A DNA stretch of 64,000 nt, taken from Marinobacter lutaoensis. Lineage in GTDB: Bacteria > Pseudomonadota > Gammaproteobacteria > Pseudomonadales > Oleiphilaceae. A model generated the notes under the pieces. The model did not search any database. It worked only from the letters and a program-made list of their open reading frames with translations, and was not told the DNA's origin. The translations under genes were made by a program, and so were the position numbers. The stretch spans positions 1 through 64,000 of the forward strand of contig NZ_MSCW01000003.1 in assembly GCF_001981305.1 (NCBI RefSeq). The letters run 5' to 3'. The first letter of the stretch is position 1, and every line of letters begins with the position of its first letter. Positions 9,385 through 20,023 of the stretch are shown in pieces.

Positions 9385-10707
9385 ATGGCCAAGACAGCAT
9401 CATTGCCGGCAGGAATGGGAAAAGGGCTTGCGGAGCTTCGCTCCCGGCTCTGGTTTGTCTTCCTGGCGCTACTGGTATATCGGGTGGGAGCCCATATCCC
9501 CGTGCCGGGAATCAATCCTGACCGGTTGGCGGCACTGTTTGAGCAGAATCAGGGCACAATCCTGAGCATGTTCAACATGTTCTCCGGTGGTGCGCTTGAG
9601 CGGATGAGTATCTTCGCGCTTGGCATCATGCCGTACATTTCCGCCTCGATTATCATGCAGCTCATGACTGCGGTCAGTCCGCAGCTTGAGCAGCTGAAAA
9701 AAGAGGGCGAAGCCGGGCGTCGGAAAATCAGCCAGTACACCCGCTACGGCACGGTGATCCTGGCCCTGGTGCAGGGCTTCGGTATATCCGTTGGTCTGGC
9801 CTCCCAGGGGGTGACCTTCACCGACAGCTTCAGCTTCCATTTCGTGGCGGTGGTGTCGTTCGTGTGTGGCGCCGTCTTCATGATGTGGTTGGGTGAGCAG
9901 ATCACCGAGCGTGGCGTAGGTAACGGCATCTCGCTGTTGATCTTTGCCGGTATCGTGGCCGGGCTCCCCGGAGCCATCGGCCAGACGCTTGAGCAGGCGC
10001 GCAACGGTGAAATGAGCCTGCTGGTGGTGCTTGGTATCGGCGTGCTGGCGGTTGCTGTCATCGGCTTCGTGGTCTTTATGGAGCGGGGGCAGCGTCGGTT
10101 GACGATCAACTACGCCAAGCGGCAGCAGGGTCGTCGGATGTTTGCCCAGCAGTCCAGTCATCTGCCCTTGAAGGTGAATATGGCCGGCGTGATTCCGCCC
10201 ATCTTCGCCTCTTCCATTCTGCTGTTCCCAGCGTCGCTGGGGCAGTGGTTTGGTCAGGGTGAGGGCATGGAGTGGCTGAGCGATATTTCCCAGGCGTTGG
10301 CGCCGAGCCAGCCTTTGTACATCATTCTGTTTGCAGCGGCAGTTGTGTTCTTCTGCTTCTTCTATACGGCGCTGATGTACAACCCGAAGGAAGTCGCGGA
10401 CAACCTCAAGCGCTCCGGCGCCTTTATTCCCGGCATCCGTCCCGGTGAGCAAACGTCCAAGTACATCGATGGCGTGCTGACTCGTCTGACGCTGTTCGGT
10501 GCAATGTACATTACAGCAGTGTCGCTGTTTCCCCAGTTCCTGATGGTGGCCGGCAATGTGCCGTTCTACCTTGGGGGAACCTCACTGCTGATTGTGGTAG
10601 TCGTGGTGATGGATTTCATGGCGCAGGTTCAGTCGCACCTGATGTCGCATCAGTATGAATCGCTGATGAAGAAGTCCAATCTCAAGGGCTATGGTCGGAA
10701 CGGTTGA
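9385..10707 (+). CDS. secY: Preprotein translocase subunit SecY
   Basis: The product has 440 residues and ten predicted membrane helices and forms the central channel of the SecYEG translocase in the inner membrane. Landmarks are [20 protein letters not shown] in helix 1, the plug-region segment [20 protein letters not shown], and the cytosolic loop before helix 7 with [20 protein letters not shown]. The region [20 protein letters not shown] is conserved near SecA contacts. It lies in the ribosomal operon, which ties its expression to translation capacity. rpmJ follows 30 bases later. Confidence 0.99.
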   Translation: MAKTASLPAGMGKGLAELRSRLWFVFLALLVYRVGAHIPVPGINPDRLAALFEQNQGTILSMFNMFSGGALERMSIFALGIMPYISASIIMQLMTAVSPQLEQLKKEGEAGRRKISQYTRYGTVILALVQGFGISVGLASQGVTFTDSFSFHFVAVVSFVCGAVFMMWLGEQITERGVGNGISLLIFAGIVAGLPGAIGQTLEQARNGEMSLLVVLGIGVLAVAVIGFVVFMERGQRRLTINYAKRQQGRRMFAQQSSHLPLKVNMAGVIPPIFASSILLFPASLGQWFGQGEGMEWLSDISQALAPSQPLYIILFAAAVVFFCFFYTALMYNPKEVADNLKRSGAFIPGIRPGEQTSKYIDGVLTRLTLFGAMYITAVSLFPQFLMVAGNVPFYLGGTSLLIVVVVVMDFMAQVQSHLMSHQYESLMKKSNLKGYGRNG

Positions 10708-10737
10708 GGCCGTTCCCCTCGAAAACTGGAGTGGACC

Positions 10738-10851
10738 ATGAAAGTACGCGCTTCGGTAAAGAAAATTTGCCGTAACTGCAAAGTAATTCGTCGCAATGGC
10801 TCGGTTCGGGTCATTTGCACGGAACCTCGCCATAAGCAGCGCCAGGGCTGA
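10738..10851 (+). CDS. rpmJ: 50S ribosomal protein L36 (zinc-binding type)
   Basis: This 37-residue gene is easily missed. It reads [20 protein letters not shown] and ends [12 protein letters not shown]. The residues C11, C14, C27 and H32 form the zinc ribbon of the C-plus form. L36 is the smallest 50S protein and binds near the base of the A-site finger region. GGAGTGG precedes the ATG. It closes the spc section; the alpha section has its own promoter downstream. Confidence 0.96.
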   Translation: MKVRASVKKICRNCKVIRRNGSVRVICTEPRHKQRQG

Positions 10852-10905
10852 TCCCTGCCGGGACCCAAGGTCTGCGCTGTACAGAGGGCTGCGAGATGGT
10901 AGCGC

Positions 10906-10935
10906 TTGACTCAATCCCGAGTCAGGCGCTATTAT
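10906..10935 (+). promoter_or_regulatory. Sigma-70-type promoter of the alpha (rpsM) operon
   Basis: The -35 box TTGACT is at 10906-10911 (5 of 6) and the -10 box TATTAT at 10930-10935 (5 of 6), 18 bases apart. Transcription should start near 10942, leaving a leader of about 55 bases before rpsM. The leader has short complementary blocks (TTTCGC and GCGGAAA; CGCC and GGCG). In E. coli the S4 protein represses this operon through a leader pseudoknot; whether that happens here cannot be decided by eye. Confidence 0.72.
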
Positions 10936-10996
10936 TTCGCGCCCTTTTTGTGGCGGAAAATTCACACAGCAAAGCTTTGAACGCGGAGTAATTTGG

Positions 10997-11353
10997 ATGG
11001 CACGTATAGCCGGTGTCAATATACCCGACAACAAACATGCTGTTATCTCGCTGACCTATATCTATGGGATCGGCCGGACGACAGCGCAAAAGCTTTGCGA
11101 TGCAACCGGCGTCAAGCCGGACGTCAAGGTCAAGGACCTGAGCGACGAGCAGCTTGAGGCACTTCGTACTGAAGTGGGCAAGTTTACCGTCGAGGGCGAT
11201 CTGCGTCGTGAAGTACAGATGAACATCAAGCGTTTGAAGGATCTCGGTTGCTACCGTGGTCTGCGCCATCGTCATGGCCTCCCGGTCCGTGGCCAGCGCA
11301 CCAAGACCAATGCGCGCACCCGCAAAGGTCCTCGCAAACCGATTCGCAAGTAA
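10997..11353 (+). CDS. rpsM: 30S ribosomal protein S13
   Basis: The product has 118 residues, the E. coli length. It opens [20 protein letters not shown] and ends with the basic tail [20 protein letters not shown], both diagnostic. S13 forms bridges between the subunits and contacts P-site tRNA. It is the first gene of the alpha operon, behind the promoter at 10906-10935. Confidence 0.99.
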   Translation: MARIAGVNIPDNKHAVISLTYIYGIGRTTAQKLCDATGVKPDVKVKDLSDEQLEALRTEVGKFTVEGDLRREVQMNIKRLKDLGCYRGLRHRHGLPVRGQRTKTNARTRKGPRKPIRK

Positions 11354-11366
11354 CAGGTAGGCAAAC

Positions 11367-11756
11367 ATGGCAAAGCCAGGTACACGTACCCGTAAAAAGG
11401 TGAAAAAGACGGTTGTTGATGGCGTCGCTCACATCCATGCGTCCTTCAACAACACTATCGTGACCATTTCGGACCGTCAGGGCAACGTCCTGTCCTGGGC
11501 CACCGCCGGTGGTTCCGGTTTCCGCGGTTCACGTAAAAGTACACCTTTTGCTGCGCAGGTAGCAGCTGAAAGAGCCGGTAACGCGGCTGCTGAATACGGC
11601 CTTAAAAACCTGGACGTAGAGGTTAAGGGTCCTGGGCCCGGACGGGAATCTGCCGTGCGCGCGCTGAACGCGTGTGGCTTCAAGATTACCAATATCACTG
11701 ATGTGACGCCGATTCCTCATAACGGCTGTCGTCCGCCCAAGAAGCGCCGCGTCTAA
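11367..11756 (+). CDS. rpsK: 30S ribosomal protein S11
   Basis: The product has 129 residues. Conserved segments are [40 protein letters not shown] and the C-terminal [18 protein letters not shown]11 lines the E-site side of the 30S platform and binds the mRNA region near the Shine-Dalgarno helix. A 13-base gap separates it from rpsM. Confidence 0.99.
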   Translation: MAKPGTRTRKKVKKTVVDGVAHIHASFNNTIVTISDRQGNVLSWATAGGSGFRGSRKSTPFAAQVAAERAGNAAAEYGLKNLDVEVKGPGPGRESAVRALNACGFKITNITDVTPIPHNGCRPPKKRRV

Positions 11757-11774
11757 CACAGGAGACAGTGAAAT

Positions 11775-12395
11775 ATGGCTCGTTACATAGGCCCGAAGTG
11801 CAAGCTGTCTCGTCGTGAAGGGACAGATCTTTTTCTGAAGAGCGGCGTTCGCGCGCTCGATTCCAAGTGCAACATCGAGACTCCGCCGGGTATGCACGGC
11901 GCGCGTCGCGGTCGTCTGTCCGAATACGGCGTACAGCTTCGTGAAAAGCAAAAAGTCCGCCGCATTTACGGCGTGCTGGAGAAGCAGTTCCGCAATTACT
12001 ACAAAGAGGCCGCCCGCCAAAAGGGTGCGACCGGTGAAAACCTGTTGCGCCTGCTGGAAGGCCGTCTGGATAACGTTGTCTATCGCATGGGCTTTGGTTC
12101 TACCCGTGCAGAAGCTCGTCAGCTCGTGTCTCACAAGGCGATTCTCGTCAATGGCAAGACGGTGAACATTCCGTCTTACCAGGTCAAGCCGGGCGACGTC
12201 GTGAGCGTACGGGACAAAGCCAAGAACCAGCTGCGTGTCAAAGGCGCCCTGGAGCTGGCGGCAAGCCGCGCTCCGGTCAGCTGGGTTGAGGTTGACGCCA
12301 ACAAGATGTCCGGTGTTTTCAAGGCGGTGCCCGAGCGCACTGAACTGCCGGCGGACATCAACGAGAACCTCATCGTCGAGCTTTACTCCAAGTAA
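11775..12395 (+). CDS. rpsD: 30S ribosomal protein S4
   Basis: The product has 206 residues, the same as E. coli S4. The core [20 protein letters not shown] and the S4 RNA-binding domain ([20 protein letters not shown], residues about 94-113) are evident. S4 nucleates 30S assembly and, in E. coli, represses the alpha operon. Only two cysteines (C9, C31) of the four-cysteine zinc form are present, so this is the zinc-free type. Confidence 0.99.
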   Translation: MARYIGPKCKLSRREGTDLFLKSGVRALDSKCNIETPPGMHGARRGRLSEYGVQLREKQKVRRIYGVLEKQFRNYYKEAARQKGATGENLLRLLEGRLDNVVYRMGFGSTRAEARQLVSHKAILVNGKTVNIPSYQVKPGDVVSVRDKAKNQLRVKGALELAASRAPVSWVEVDANKMSGVFKAVPERTELPADINENLIVELYSK

Positions 12396-12430
12396 AGCCC
12401 AGTAAGCAACGACAGCAGATAGGGGCGTCT

Positions 12431-13435
12431 ATGCAGCGTTCAGTACATGAGTTATTGACACCTCGTACCATTGACGTAAAAGAGTTTAGCGCCACGCATG
12501 CCAAGGTGACGTTGGAACCTCTGGAAAGGGGCTTTGGCCATACCCTGGGCAGTGCGCTGCGGCGCATTCTCTTGTCTTCGATGCCGGGCTGCGCCATTAC
12601 TGAAGCGCAGATTGATGGAGTCCTGCACGAGTACAGCGCCATTGAAGGGGTCCAGGAAGACGTTATTGAGATTCTGCTGAATCTCAAGGGCGTTGCCGTG
12701 AAGATGAACGGTCGGGATGAGTCTGAGCTGACACTCAGCAAGAAAGGTCCCGGTGTTGTGACCGCAGGGGATATCAAGCTTGACCACGACGTCGAAATCG
12801 CCAATCCGGATCATGTGATCTGTCATCTGAGCGAAAACGGCGAAGTGAACATGCGCCTGCGCGTCGCGCGTGGCCGGGGCTATGAGCCCGCTGACCAGCG
12901 TGGCCTTGACGAGGACGAAACTCGCGCCATCGGACGCCTCCAGCTGGACGCGACCTTCAGCCCCGTTCGCCGTGTCGCCTACTCGGTGGAAAGCGCCCGG
13001 GTGGAACAGCGGACGGACCTGGACAAGCTGGTGATTGACCTGGAGACCAACGGTACGATCGACCCCGAAGAAGCGATTCGTCGGGCCGCGACCATTCTCC
13101 AGCAGCAACTGGCGGTGTTTGTCGATTTCGATCACGAGAAAGAGCCGGAACGAGTAGAGGAAGAGGAGGAAATCGATCGGATTCTGCTGCGGCCGGTGGA
13201 TGATCTGGAATTGACCGTGCGTTCAGCAAACTGCCTGAAGGCTGAAAACATTTACTACATCGGCGATCTGATCCAGCGCACAGAAGTGGAGCTGCTGAAG
13301 ACGCCTAACCTTGGCAAGAAGTCGCTGACCGAGATCAAGGACGTTCTGGCGTCCCGTGGTCTGTCTCTGGGTATGCGGCTTGACAACTGGCCCCCGGCTA
13401 GCCTGCGCGGCGATGACCGGGTTCTGGGCGGTTGA
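12431..13435 (+). CDS. rpoA: RNA polymerase alpha subunit
   Basis: The product has 334 residues (329 in E. coli). The N-terminal domain (residues about 1-235) holds the dimerisation segment [20 protein letters not shown]. An acidic linker with six glutamates leads to the C-terminal domain (about 250-320), with [20 protein letters not shown] and [20 protein letters not shown], which contacts UP elements and activators. It sits between rpsD and rplQ as usual. An overlong C-terminal tail (RGDDRVLGG) is the only small difference. Confidence 0.99.
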   Translation: MQRSVHELLTPRTIDVKEFSATHAKVTLEPLERGFGHTLGSALRRILLSSMPGCAITEAQIDGVLHEYSAIEGVQEDVIEILLNLKGVAVKMNGRDESELTLSKKGPGVVTAGDIKLDHDVEIANPDHVICHLSENGEVNMRLRVARGRGYEPADQRGLDEDETRAIGRLQLDATFSPVRRVAYSVESARVEQRTDLDKLVIDLETNGTIDPEEAIRRAATILQQQLAVFVDFDHEKEPERVEEEEEIDRILLRPVDDLELTVRSANCLKAENIYYIGDLIQRTEVELLKTPNLGKKSLTEIKDVLASRGLSLGMRLDNWPPASLRGDDRVLGG

Positions 13436-13468
13436 TCGCCGATTAGTTTAAGGTAAGGAATCAGAGCA

Positions 13469-13864
13469 ATGCGTCATCGTAAGAGTGGTCGTAAGTTCAA
13501 CAGGACCAGCGCGCATCGCAAGGCCATGTTCCGTAACATGACCGCGTCGCTGGTTGAGCACGAGCTGATCAAAACGACTCTCCCGAAAGCCAAAGAGCTG
13601 CGTCGGGTGGCAGAGCCGTTGATCACGCTGTCCAAAACGGATTCGGTCGCGAACCGTCGCCTGGCGTTTGCCCGCCTGCGCAACGACGCGGCGGTCGCCA
13701 AGCTTTTCGACGAGCTGGGGCCCCGCTACAGCGACCGTCCGGGTGGTTATCTTCGCATCCTGAAGTGCGGTTACCGTGCCGGTGACAATGCGCCCATGGC
13801 GTATGTCGAGCTGGTCGGTCGTCCGATGGATGTGGACGCCGAAGAGATTGACGACGAAGAGTAA
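13469..13864 (+). CDS. rplQ: 50S ribosomal protein L17
   Basis: The product has 131 residues. It opens [20 protein letters not shown] and continues [20 protein letters not shown], the L17 signature. The C-terminus ends in an acidic tail ([11 protein letters not shown]) slightly longer than in E. coli. L17 lies near the tunnel exit. It is the last gene of the ribosomal block; a strong terminator follows 21 bases later. Confidence 0.98.
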   Translation: MRHRKSGRKFNRTSAHRKAMFRNMTASLVEHELIKTTLPKAKELRRVAEPLITLSKTDSVANRRLAFARLRNDAAVAKLFDELGPRYSDRPGGYLRILKCGYRAGDNAPMAYVELVGRPMDVDAEEIDDEE

Positions 13865-13885
13865 GTTCGCGCTTCGCGGTCATCC

Positions 13886-13918
13886 AAAAAAGCCGGAGGG
13901 AAACCTCCGGCTTTTTTG
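13886..13918. terminator. Bidirectional terminator between rplQ and uvrA
   Basis: A perfect 14-bp stem pairs 13886-13899 with 13904-13917 around a GAAA tetraloop. The stem starts with AAAAAA and ends with TTTTTT, so it can terminate rplQ on the plus strand and uvrA on the minus strand. Confidence 0.9.
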
Positions 13919-13927
13919 TTGCCCGTG

Positions 13928-16753
13928 TCAGGCGTCGCCAAGCAGGGGCTTGAGGTAACGACCGGTATGGGAGTCGGGGTGTTCGGCAACCTCTTCCGGC
14001 GTGCCTTCGGCGATGATGCGCCCGCCTCCGGAGCCGCCTTCCGGACCGAGATCCACGATCCAGTCCGCCGTCTTGATCACGTCCAGGTTGTGCTCGATTA
14101 CCACGATGGTGTTGCCGTGGTCTCGCAGGCGCTGGAGGACGTTGAGCAGCTGTTGGATATCATAGAAATGCAGGCCCGTGGTCGGCTCGTCCAGGATATA
14201 AAGCGTTTTACCGGTATCCCGTTTGGACAGCTCCTTCGCCAGTTTGACCCGCTGGGCCTCGCCACCGGATAGGGTGACGGCACTCTGGCCAAGCCGGATA
14301 TAGGACAGCCCGACGTCGATGAGCGTTTGCAGCTTGCGGGCAATGAACGGCACGGGGTCAAAGAATTCCCGAGCCTCCTCCACGGTCATTTCGAGCACTT
14401 CGTGAATGTTTTTGCCCTTGTACCGGACCTCCAGGGTTTCCCGGTTGTAACGCTTGCCCTTGCAGACGTCGCAAGGTACGTAGATGTCGGGCAGAAAGTG
14501 CATTTCGACCTTGATGACGCCGTCGCCCTGACAGGCTTCGCAGCGGCCCCCTTTGACGTTGAAGGAGAAACGCCCAGGCTTGTAGCCACGGGAGCGTGCC
14601 TCCTGAGTGCCCGCGAACAGTTCCCGTATGGGAGTGAACAGGCCGGTGTAGGTTGCCGGGTTCGATCGTGGGGTCCGCCCGATGGGACTTTGGTCGATGT
14701 CGATGACCTTGTCCAGGTGCTCCAGTCCCTCGATGGCGTGGTAAGGGGCGTGGCCCAGAGTGCTTGCCTTGTTCAGTTTGGCGGCGACAACCGGGTACAG
14801 CGTGCCATTGATCAGGGTAGACTTGCCCGAGCCTGAGACACCGGTAATGCAGGTCATCACGCCCAGTGGCAGCGTGAGCGTGACACCCTGGAGGTTATTG
14901 CCGGAGGCTCCCCTGAGCACAAGCTGTTTGCCCGAACCGGTGTTGCGCTCGGCGGGCACCATGATTTTCCGGCGTCCACTCAGGTACTGGCCGGTCAGGG
15001 AATCGGGGTTGCCGATGATCTGTTCGGGGGAGCCCTGAGCCACGACCCGGCCGCCATGCACGCCCGCCCCTGGGCCAATGTCGATGATATGGTCGGCGGC
15101 GCGGATGGCGTCTTCGTCGTGCTCGACCACGATGACGGTGTTGCCAAGGTCTCGCAGGTGGGTCAAGGTGGCCAGCAGGCGATCGTTGTCACGCTGGTGC
15201 AGACCAATGGACGGCTCGTCGAGGATGTACATGACGCCGACCAGGCCGGCACCGATCTGGCTGGCCAGGCGGATGCGTTGGGCCTCGCCGCCGGAAAGCG
15301 TGTCGGCACTGCGTTCCAGCGTCAGGTATTCAAGACCGACGTTGACCAGAAATTTCAAGCGCTCCCGGACTTCCTTGAGAATCTTTTCGGCAATTTCGCC
15401 TTTGCGGCCCGGCAGGGTCAGGTTCTGGAAGTATTCGTAGGCTTCCCCCACGGGCAGTCGGGTAATGTCCGGCAGGTTGCGGTCTCCGATAAAGACATGG
15501 CGCGCGCTTCGGCGTAGCCGGGAGCCGCCGCAGTCCTTGCAGGGTTGGGTGCTGAGGTTCCGTGCCAGTTCCTCTCGCATACTCTGGGAGTCCGTTTCCC
15601 GATAGCGCCGTTCCAGATTGGGAATGATGCCCTCGAACGGATGGGCCTTCTCCATGATATGGCCCCGGGAATTGACGTAGCGAAAGGGGATGTCTTCGTC
15701 TCCCGAACCATAGAGCAGTATGTTGCGAAACGACTCCGGCAGATCGAGCCAGGGCGTATCCAGGTCGACGCCGTAGTGTTCCGCAACGCTGGAGATCATC
15801 TGGAAGTAGTACACGGCACGCCGGTCCCACCCCTTGATGGCGCCTTCGGCGAGCGTGGCCTCCGGGTGCTGAATGATTTTTTCCGGGTCGAAGAACTGCC
15901 GTACGCCCAGGCCGTCACAAGTAGGGCAGGCGCCGGCGGGGTTGTTAAAGGAAAACAGGCGCGGTTCAAGCTCGCTGAGAGAGTAGCCGCACTGGGTACA
16001 GGCGAAACGGGCGGAGAAGGTGTGCTCATGCTCCGACTCGTCCATGGCAGCGACCAAGGCAAGACCGTCGGCCAGCTCCAGCGCTGTTTCGAAACTCTCG
16101 GCCAGTCGCTGTTCCAGGCCGGGCTTGACCTTGAATCGATCCACCACCACGTCGATCCGGTGCTTTCGTTTCTTGTCGAGCGGGGGGATGTCGTCAATGT
16201 CATATACGGTGCCATCCACCCGCAGCCGAATGAACCCCTGGCTGCGCATGGCCTCGATGACCTGGAGGTGTTCTCCCTTGCGGTCACGAACCACCGGGGC
16301 CAGGATCATCAGGCGGCTGCCTTCCGGCATGGCCAGAACCTGGTCTACCATCTGGCTGACGGTCTGCGCTTCAAGGGGCTGACCGTGGTCGGGACAGCGC
16401 GGCTCCCCCGCCCGGGCAAACAGCAGGCGCAGGTAGTCGTAGATTTCGGTGATGGTGCCCACGGTCGAGCGCGGGTTGTGGGAGGTGGACTTCTGCTCAA
16501 TGGAAATGGCCGGGGACAGTCCTTCGATGTGGTCCACGTCCGGCTTCTCCATCATCGAAAGGAATTGCCGCGCATAAGTGGACAGCGACTCCACGTAACG
16601 GCGTTGTCCTTCGGCGTATAGGGTATCGAACGCGAGCGAGGATTTGTCCGAGCCGGACAGGCCGGTGATGACGATCAGCTTGTCCCGCGGCATGTCCAGG
16701 TCGATATTTTTCAGATTGTGGGTGCGAGCGCCCTTGATCTGGATGCGGTCCAT
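13928..16753 (-). CDS. uvrA: Excinuclease ABC subunit A, with altered first Walker A motif
   Basis: The product has 941 residues (940 in E. coli) and is the damage-sensing ATPase of nucleotide excision repair, which loads UvrB on DNA. The start at 16753 gives [19 protein letters not shown] and follows GAGGGGG. The protein has two ABC ATPase modules, each with LSGGEAQR, and zinc C-x2-C pairs (CTQCGY/CPTCDG and CEACQG/CDVCKG). The second Walker A is intact (GVSGSGKS, near residue 636). The first reads GLSGSDKS: residue 36 is Asp (codon at 16646-16648) where the family has Gly, next to the catalytic Lys37. This could weaken the N-terminal ATPase or be a sequence error. No LexA-type CTGT-N8-ACAG box was seen upstream. 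Confidence 0.97.
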   Translation of the reverse strand: MDRIQIKGARTHNLKNIDLDMPRDKLIVITGLSGSDKSSLAFDTLYAEGQRRYVESLSTYARQFLSMMEKPDVDHIEGLSPAISIEQKSTSHNPRSTVGTITEIYDYLRLLFARAGEPRCPDHGQPLEAQTVSQMVDQVLAMPEGSRLMILAPVVRDRKGEHLQVIEAMRSQGFIRLRVDGTVYDIDDIPPLDKKRKHRIDVVVDRFKVKPGLEQRLAESFETALELADGLALVAAMDESEHEHTFSARFACTQCGYSLSELEPRLFSFNNPAGACPTCDGLGVRQFFDPEKIIQHPEATLAEGAIKGWDRRAVYYFQMISSVAEHYGVDLDTPWLDLPESFRNILLYGSGDEDIPFRYVNSRGHIMEKAHPFEGIIPNLERRYRETDSQSMREELARNLSTQPCKDCGGSRLRRSARHVFIGDRNLPDITRLPVGEAYEYFQNLTLPGRKGEIAEKILKEVRERLKFLVNVGLEYLTLERSADTLSGGEAQRIRLASQIGAGLVGVMYILDEPSIGLHQRDNDRLLATLTHLRDLGNTVIVVEHDEDAIRAADHIIDIGPGAGVHGGRVVAQGSPEQIIGNPDSLTGQYLSGRRKIMVPAERNTGSGKQLVLRGASGNNLQGVTLTLPLGVMTCITGVSGSGKSTLINGTLYPVVAAKLNKASTLGHAPYHAIEGLEHLDKVIDIDQSPIGRTPRSNPATYTGLFTPIRELFAGTQEARSRGYKPGRFSFNVKGGRCEACQGDGVIKVEMHFLPDIYVPCDVCKGKRYNRETLEVRYKGKNIHEVLEMTVEEAREFFDPVPFIARKLQTLIDVGLSYIRLGQSAVTLSGGEAQRVKLAKELSKRDTGKTLYILDEPTTGLHFYDIQQLLNVLQRLRDHGNTIVVIEHNLDVIKTADWIVDLGPEGGSGGGRIIAEGTPEEVAEHPDSHTGRYLKPLLGDA

Positions 16754-16782
16754 AACCCCCTCTCTACGGAAGCAAAACGGCA

Positions 16783-16812
16783 AGTATACCGTGTTCACCG
16801 GGTGGCGGTGAA
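16783..16812 (-). promoter_or_regulatory. Possible uvrA promoter
   Basis: On the minus strand a good -10 box TATACT (plus-strand 16783-16788) lies 30 bases before the uvrA start. An 18-base spacer upstream leads to TTCACC, only a weak -35 box. The call rests mainly on the -10 and its position. Confidence 0.35.
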
Positions 16813-16942
16813 ACGATGAGGGCCCGGAATTCTCCCGGTCCCTCGGGGGTGGCCTTTCTGTTACAATGCGCGACCTGCGGCGATCCTGCTGGTGGTTTGT
16901 CGTGACCTGTTAACACTTTCCCGCTTTGAGGTTGCCATTGTC

Positions 16943-18313
16943 ATGAATGCGCTGGAAAGACGTTCCGTGGCCGCGCTGGCATCTGTCTACGCCATGCGGA
17001 TGCTTGGCCTGTTCATGGTCATGCCGGTCTTCGTGCTTCTGGGGGAAGGCCTTCAGGGCGCCACTCCGGCCCTCCTGGGACTGGCCATTGGCGCTTACGG
17101 CCTGAGTCAGGCGCTGTTGCAGATTCCGTTTGGCCTGCTGTCCGACCGGGTGGGGCGCAAGCCGATGATCTACCTGGGGTTGCTGTTGTTTGCTGGCGGC
17201 AGCCTGCTGGCCGGGGCGGCGGATTCGATCTACCTGGTGATCGCCGGGCGCATGTTACAAGGCGCCGGCGCCATTGCCAGTGTGCTCATGGCGTTGCTGA
17301 GCGACTTGACCCGGGAGGAAGAGCGCACCAAGGCCATGGCCGTCGTGGGTATGTCGATCGGCGTGTCGTTTTCCGTATCGCTGGTGCTCGGGCCGGTGCT
17401 GGGGTCGCTCTGGGGGTTGTCCGGCCTGTTTTATGTCACGGCCGGGCTGGCCCTGGTGGCCCTGGTGATCGTAGGGCGGGTGGTGCCCACGCCGCGTCAG
17501 CACAAGGCCAGCGCCGATGCCTTGCCCGCGCGGCAGATGCTGGTCCGGGTGTTGACCGAAGGCCGCCTGCTGCGCCTCGATTTTGGCATTTTCGCCCTGC
17601 ACCTGGTGCTGACGTCGCTGTTTCTGGTGGTTCCGGTTTTTCTCGAGCAGCGTCTGGGGCTGGCGGGCAGCGACCACTGGTGGTTTTATCTGTCGGTGAT
17701 GGCGACCTCTTTCTTTGCCATGGTGCCCTTTATCATCATTGGTGAAAAGAAACGCAAGATGAAGGCCGTGCTGTGCGGTGCGGTGGCGCTGCTGACGCTG
17801 TCGGCCGCCGCGCTGCTGCTGTCCGGACACAGTCTGGTGGGCACCTGGGCGGTGTTGTTCGCCTTCTTCATGGCGTTCAACCTGCTCGAGGCCACATTGC
17901 CGTCGCTGGTCAGTAAGGAAGCGCCGGCGGCGGGCAAGGGGGCCGCTATGGGGGTGTATTCCACCTCACAGTTCCTGGGTGCGTTTATCGGTGGTGCCCT
18001 GGGAGGGCTGTTGCAGGAGTCTGTGGGCATCCCGGGGGTCATCGGTTTGATGGTTCTGGTGCTGCTGAGCTGGCTCGTGGTTGCGCTTACCATGCCGGCG
18101 CCAGGTTACACGACGAGTTTCGTGGTACAGTTGAAAGAAGCGGCTGACGGCAGTTATGGGGCGGTCGATCAGTGCCTGCGGGGGTTGCCCGGGGTTCAGG
18201 ACGTGGTCATCCTGAAAGATGAAGCCACCGCTTACCTGAAGGTGGATCGGCAGCATTTTGATGAGCAGTCGCTTGCAGGCTTGGCGTTTGTCCGGCAGGG
18301 TAGCAATTCTTGA
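16943..18313 (+). CDS. MFS transporter, YajR type
   Basis: The product has 456 residues. About 12 hydrophobic helices are visible, and MFS motif A occurs as GLLSDRVGRKPMIY after helix 2. After helix 12 a C-terminal domain of about 65 residues (SFVVQLKEAADGSYGAVDQC, then VQDVVILKDEATAYLKVD) looks like the ferredoxin-like YAM domain of E. coli YajR, an inner-membrane proton-driven exporter of unknown substrate. The start at 16943 follows GAGG. Its position between uvrA and ssb is shared with Pseudomonas. The substrate cannot be inferred from sequence. Confidence 0.88.
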   Translation: MNALERRSVAALASVYAMRMLGLFMVMPVFVLLGEGLQGATPALLGLAIGAYGLSQALLQIPFGLLSDRVGRKPMIYLGLLLFAGGSLLAGAADSIYLVIAGRMLQGAGAIASVLMALLSDLTREEERTKAMAVVGMSIGVSFSVSLVLGPVLGSLWGLSGLFYVTAGLALVALVIVGRVVPTPRQHKASADALPARQMLVRVLTEGRLLRLDFGIFALHLVLTSLFLVVPVFLEQRLGLAGSDHWWFYLSVMATSFFAMVPFIIIGEKKRKMKAVLCGAVALLTLSAAALLLSGHSLVGTWAVLFAFFMAFNLLEATLPSLVSKEAPAAGKGAAMGVYSTSQFLGAFIGGALGGLLQESVGIPGVIGLMVLVLLSWLVVALTMPAPGYTTSFVVQLKEAADGSYGAVDQCLRGLPGVQDVVILKDEATAYLKVDRQHFDEQSLAGLAFVRQGSNS

Positions 18314-18369
18314 ATCCGGAAACCGGCACGGACGGCTGGTTTTCCCTTTAACACAGTCAGGAGTGAACA

Positions 18370-18900
18370 ATGGCGCGAGGCGTAAACAAGGTCATTCTCA
18401 TCGGGAATCTGGGGCAGGACCCGGAAACCCGTTACACCCCGAATGGAAATGCCGTGGTGAACCTGAATCTGGCGACCGACGAAAGTTATAAGGATCGCCA
18501 GACCGGTCAGATGGTGCCCCGGACCGAATGGCACCGGGTGGTATTGTTTGGCAAGGTGGCGGAAGTCGCCGGCCAGTATCTGCGCAAGGGCTCCAAGGTC
18601 TATATCGAGGGGCGGTTGCAGACCCGCAAATGGCAGGGGCAGGACGGCCAGGACCGTTACACCACCGAGGTGGTGGTTGATATGAATGGCCAGATGCAAA
18701 TGCTCGACAGCCGGGGCGACAGCGGAATGGGCCAGGGCAGTGCGCCGGCGGGCCGGCCGCAGTCATCCGGGTACGGTGGCGGCCAGCCTTCCCAGGGTGC
18801 GCCCGCCCAGTCCAGTGCTCCCTCCGGGGGGTACAGTCAGCCGTCTCAGGGAAGCATGCCTGAGCCGGTCGACGACTTTGATGACGACATTCCGTTCTGA
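18370..18900 (+). CDS. ssb: Single-stranded DNA-binding protein
   Basis: The product has 176 residues (178 in E. coli). An OB-fold covers residues about 1-110 ([40 protein letters not shown]). A flexible linker rich in Gly, Gln, Ser and Pro follows, and the acidic tip DFDDDIPF recruits partner proteins such as RecO, PriA and exonuclease I. The ribosome-binding site AGGAGT lies 6 bases before the ATG. uvrA-MFS-ssb keep together in related genomes. A terminator follows. Confidence 0.98.
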   Translation: MARGVNKVILIGNLGQDPETRYTPNGNAVVNLNLATDESYKDRQTGQMVPRTEWHRVVLFGKVAEVAGQYLRKGSKVYIEGRLQTRKWQGQDGQDRYTTEVVVDMNGQMQMLDSRGDSGMGQGSAPAGRPQSSGYGGGQPSQGAPAQSSAPSGGYSQPSQGSMPEPVDDFDDDIPF

Positions 18901-18931
18901 GTGCAATCCGTGTATTGACTGAGCGCAGCAG

Positions 18932-18964
18932 GCCCCCGGTGCCCGACGGTACCGGGGGCTTTTT
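18932..18964 (+). terminator. Terminator after ssb
   Basis: GCCCCCGGT at 18932-18940 pairs with ACCGGGGGC at 18951-18959 around a 10-base loop. Five Ts follow (18960-18964). It separates ssb from the MSHA locus. The next 140 bases are AT-rich and hold no convincing promoter match. Confidence 0.85.
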
Positions 18965-19108
18965 GTAAGCGCTATGCAAAAAATCTGTGAAATAGCTTAA
19001 TAAAACGTAGAGTTAGCGTTGCTTTCTCATTTAATATGCAACGGAATGTAACGACTGCCTGTCTGTGTTCAACAAGACAACTTCTCCATCACAGAAACTG
19101 AGACTTCC

Positions 19109-20023
19109 ATGCTCGACAGGATCCGTGGACTGTTCAAACGTTCCGGCCAAGGTGGTCAGGTCAGCCTTGAGGTGCGTCCGGACGGTATCGCTTGGGTGGC
19201 GTCCCGGGGTGTGGCCGAGCATGCGCACGGTGTTGTCGAGTGCTCGCCCGCCCGCCGGCAAGCGGAGTTGGCCGACTTGGTCCGGCAACAGGACTGGTCG
19301 GGGCTGCGGGCGAGCCTGGTGTTGCCGATGGAACAGTATCAGGTATTTCAGATGGAACGCCCGGACGGCATCGAGGACGCGGAGCTGGCAGATGCTCTAC
19401 GCTGGAAACTGGGCGATCTGATTGAGTTCAGCCCCAGCGAGGCGGTGTGTGACGTGTTCCCGTTTCCCCAGGATGCCACCCGCGGGCGTGGGCATCTGGT
19501 CAATGTCGTTGTCGCGCGAAGGTCCCTGGTGTCGGAGCTGGTGGCCCTGGTGGCCGGCGCCGGGCTGGCGCTGACGCGCATCGATATTGCCGAGCTGGCT
19601 CTCCGAAACCTGGCGGCTCGCTTGGACGGGGCGCAGGGCAGTGCGGCACTGGTGCACCTGCGGGAACGGTACGGTCAGGTGGTCATCTGCCGCGGTGAGA
19701 CGCTGTATCTGTCCCGGCGTCTGGATGTGACCACCGAGGACCTCCGGGACGCAGCACGTCAGGACGCGGCGCTTCAGGCGCTGGGGCTGGAGCTGCAGCG
19801 TTCCCTGGACTACTTCGAAAGCCAGATGGGGCAGGTGCCCCCCGCCGTGGTGCGACTGGCGGCCCGGGATGCTGCACTGCCGCTCACCGCGATGTTGTCC
19901 GCATACGTCGCGGCCAGAACCGAAATGGTGGATGGCGCTGAGTTGGGGGTGGACGGCTCTTGGGATGGCCGTTGCCTGCTGGCCTGGGGATGTGCCATGG
20001 CGGCGGAGCGGATTGAATCATGA
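19109..20023 (+). CDS. mshI: MSHA biogenesis protein MshI
   Basis: The product has 304 residues. It has the pattern of MshI, a cytoplasmic PilM-like, actin-fold protein that forms an inner-membrane assembly platform with the next two proteins. Visible features are a short basic N-terminus (LFKRSG), EVRPDGIAWVASRG, and DALRWKLGDLIEFSPSEAVC, matching the region in which MshI and PilM families recognise partners. It opens the 17-gene MSHA block. mshH, which lies before mshI in Vibrio, is absent here; ssb takes that place. The stop overlaps the next start by 4 bases. Confidence 0.85.
   Translation: MLDRIRGLFKRSGQGGQVSLEVRPDGIAWVASRGVAEHAHGVVECSPARRQAELADLVRQQDWSGLRASLVLPMEQYQVFQMERPDGIEDAELADALRWKLGDLIEFSPSEAVCDVFPFPQDATRGRGHLVNVVVARRSLVSELVALVAGAGLALTRIDIAELALRNLAARLDGAQGSAALVHLRERYGQVVICRGETLYLSRRLDVTTEDLRDAARQDAALQALGLELQRSLDYFESQMGQVPPAVVRLAARDAALPLTAMLSAYVAARTEMVDGAELGVDGSWDGRCLLAWGCAMAAERIES

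Noticed and set aside
16754..16942. LexA (SOS) box between uvrA and the MFS gene, and before ssb
   Set aside because: No CTGT-N8-ACAG or close variant was found in either region, although both genes are SOS-controlled in E. coli.
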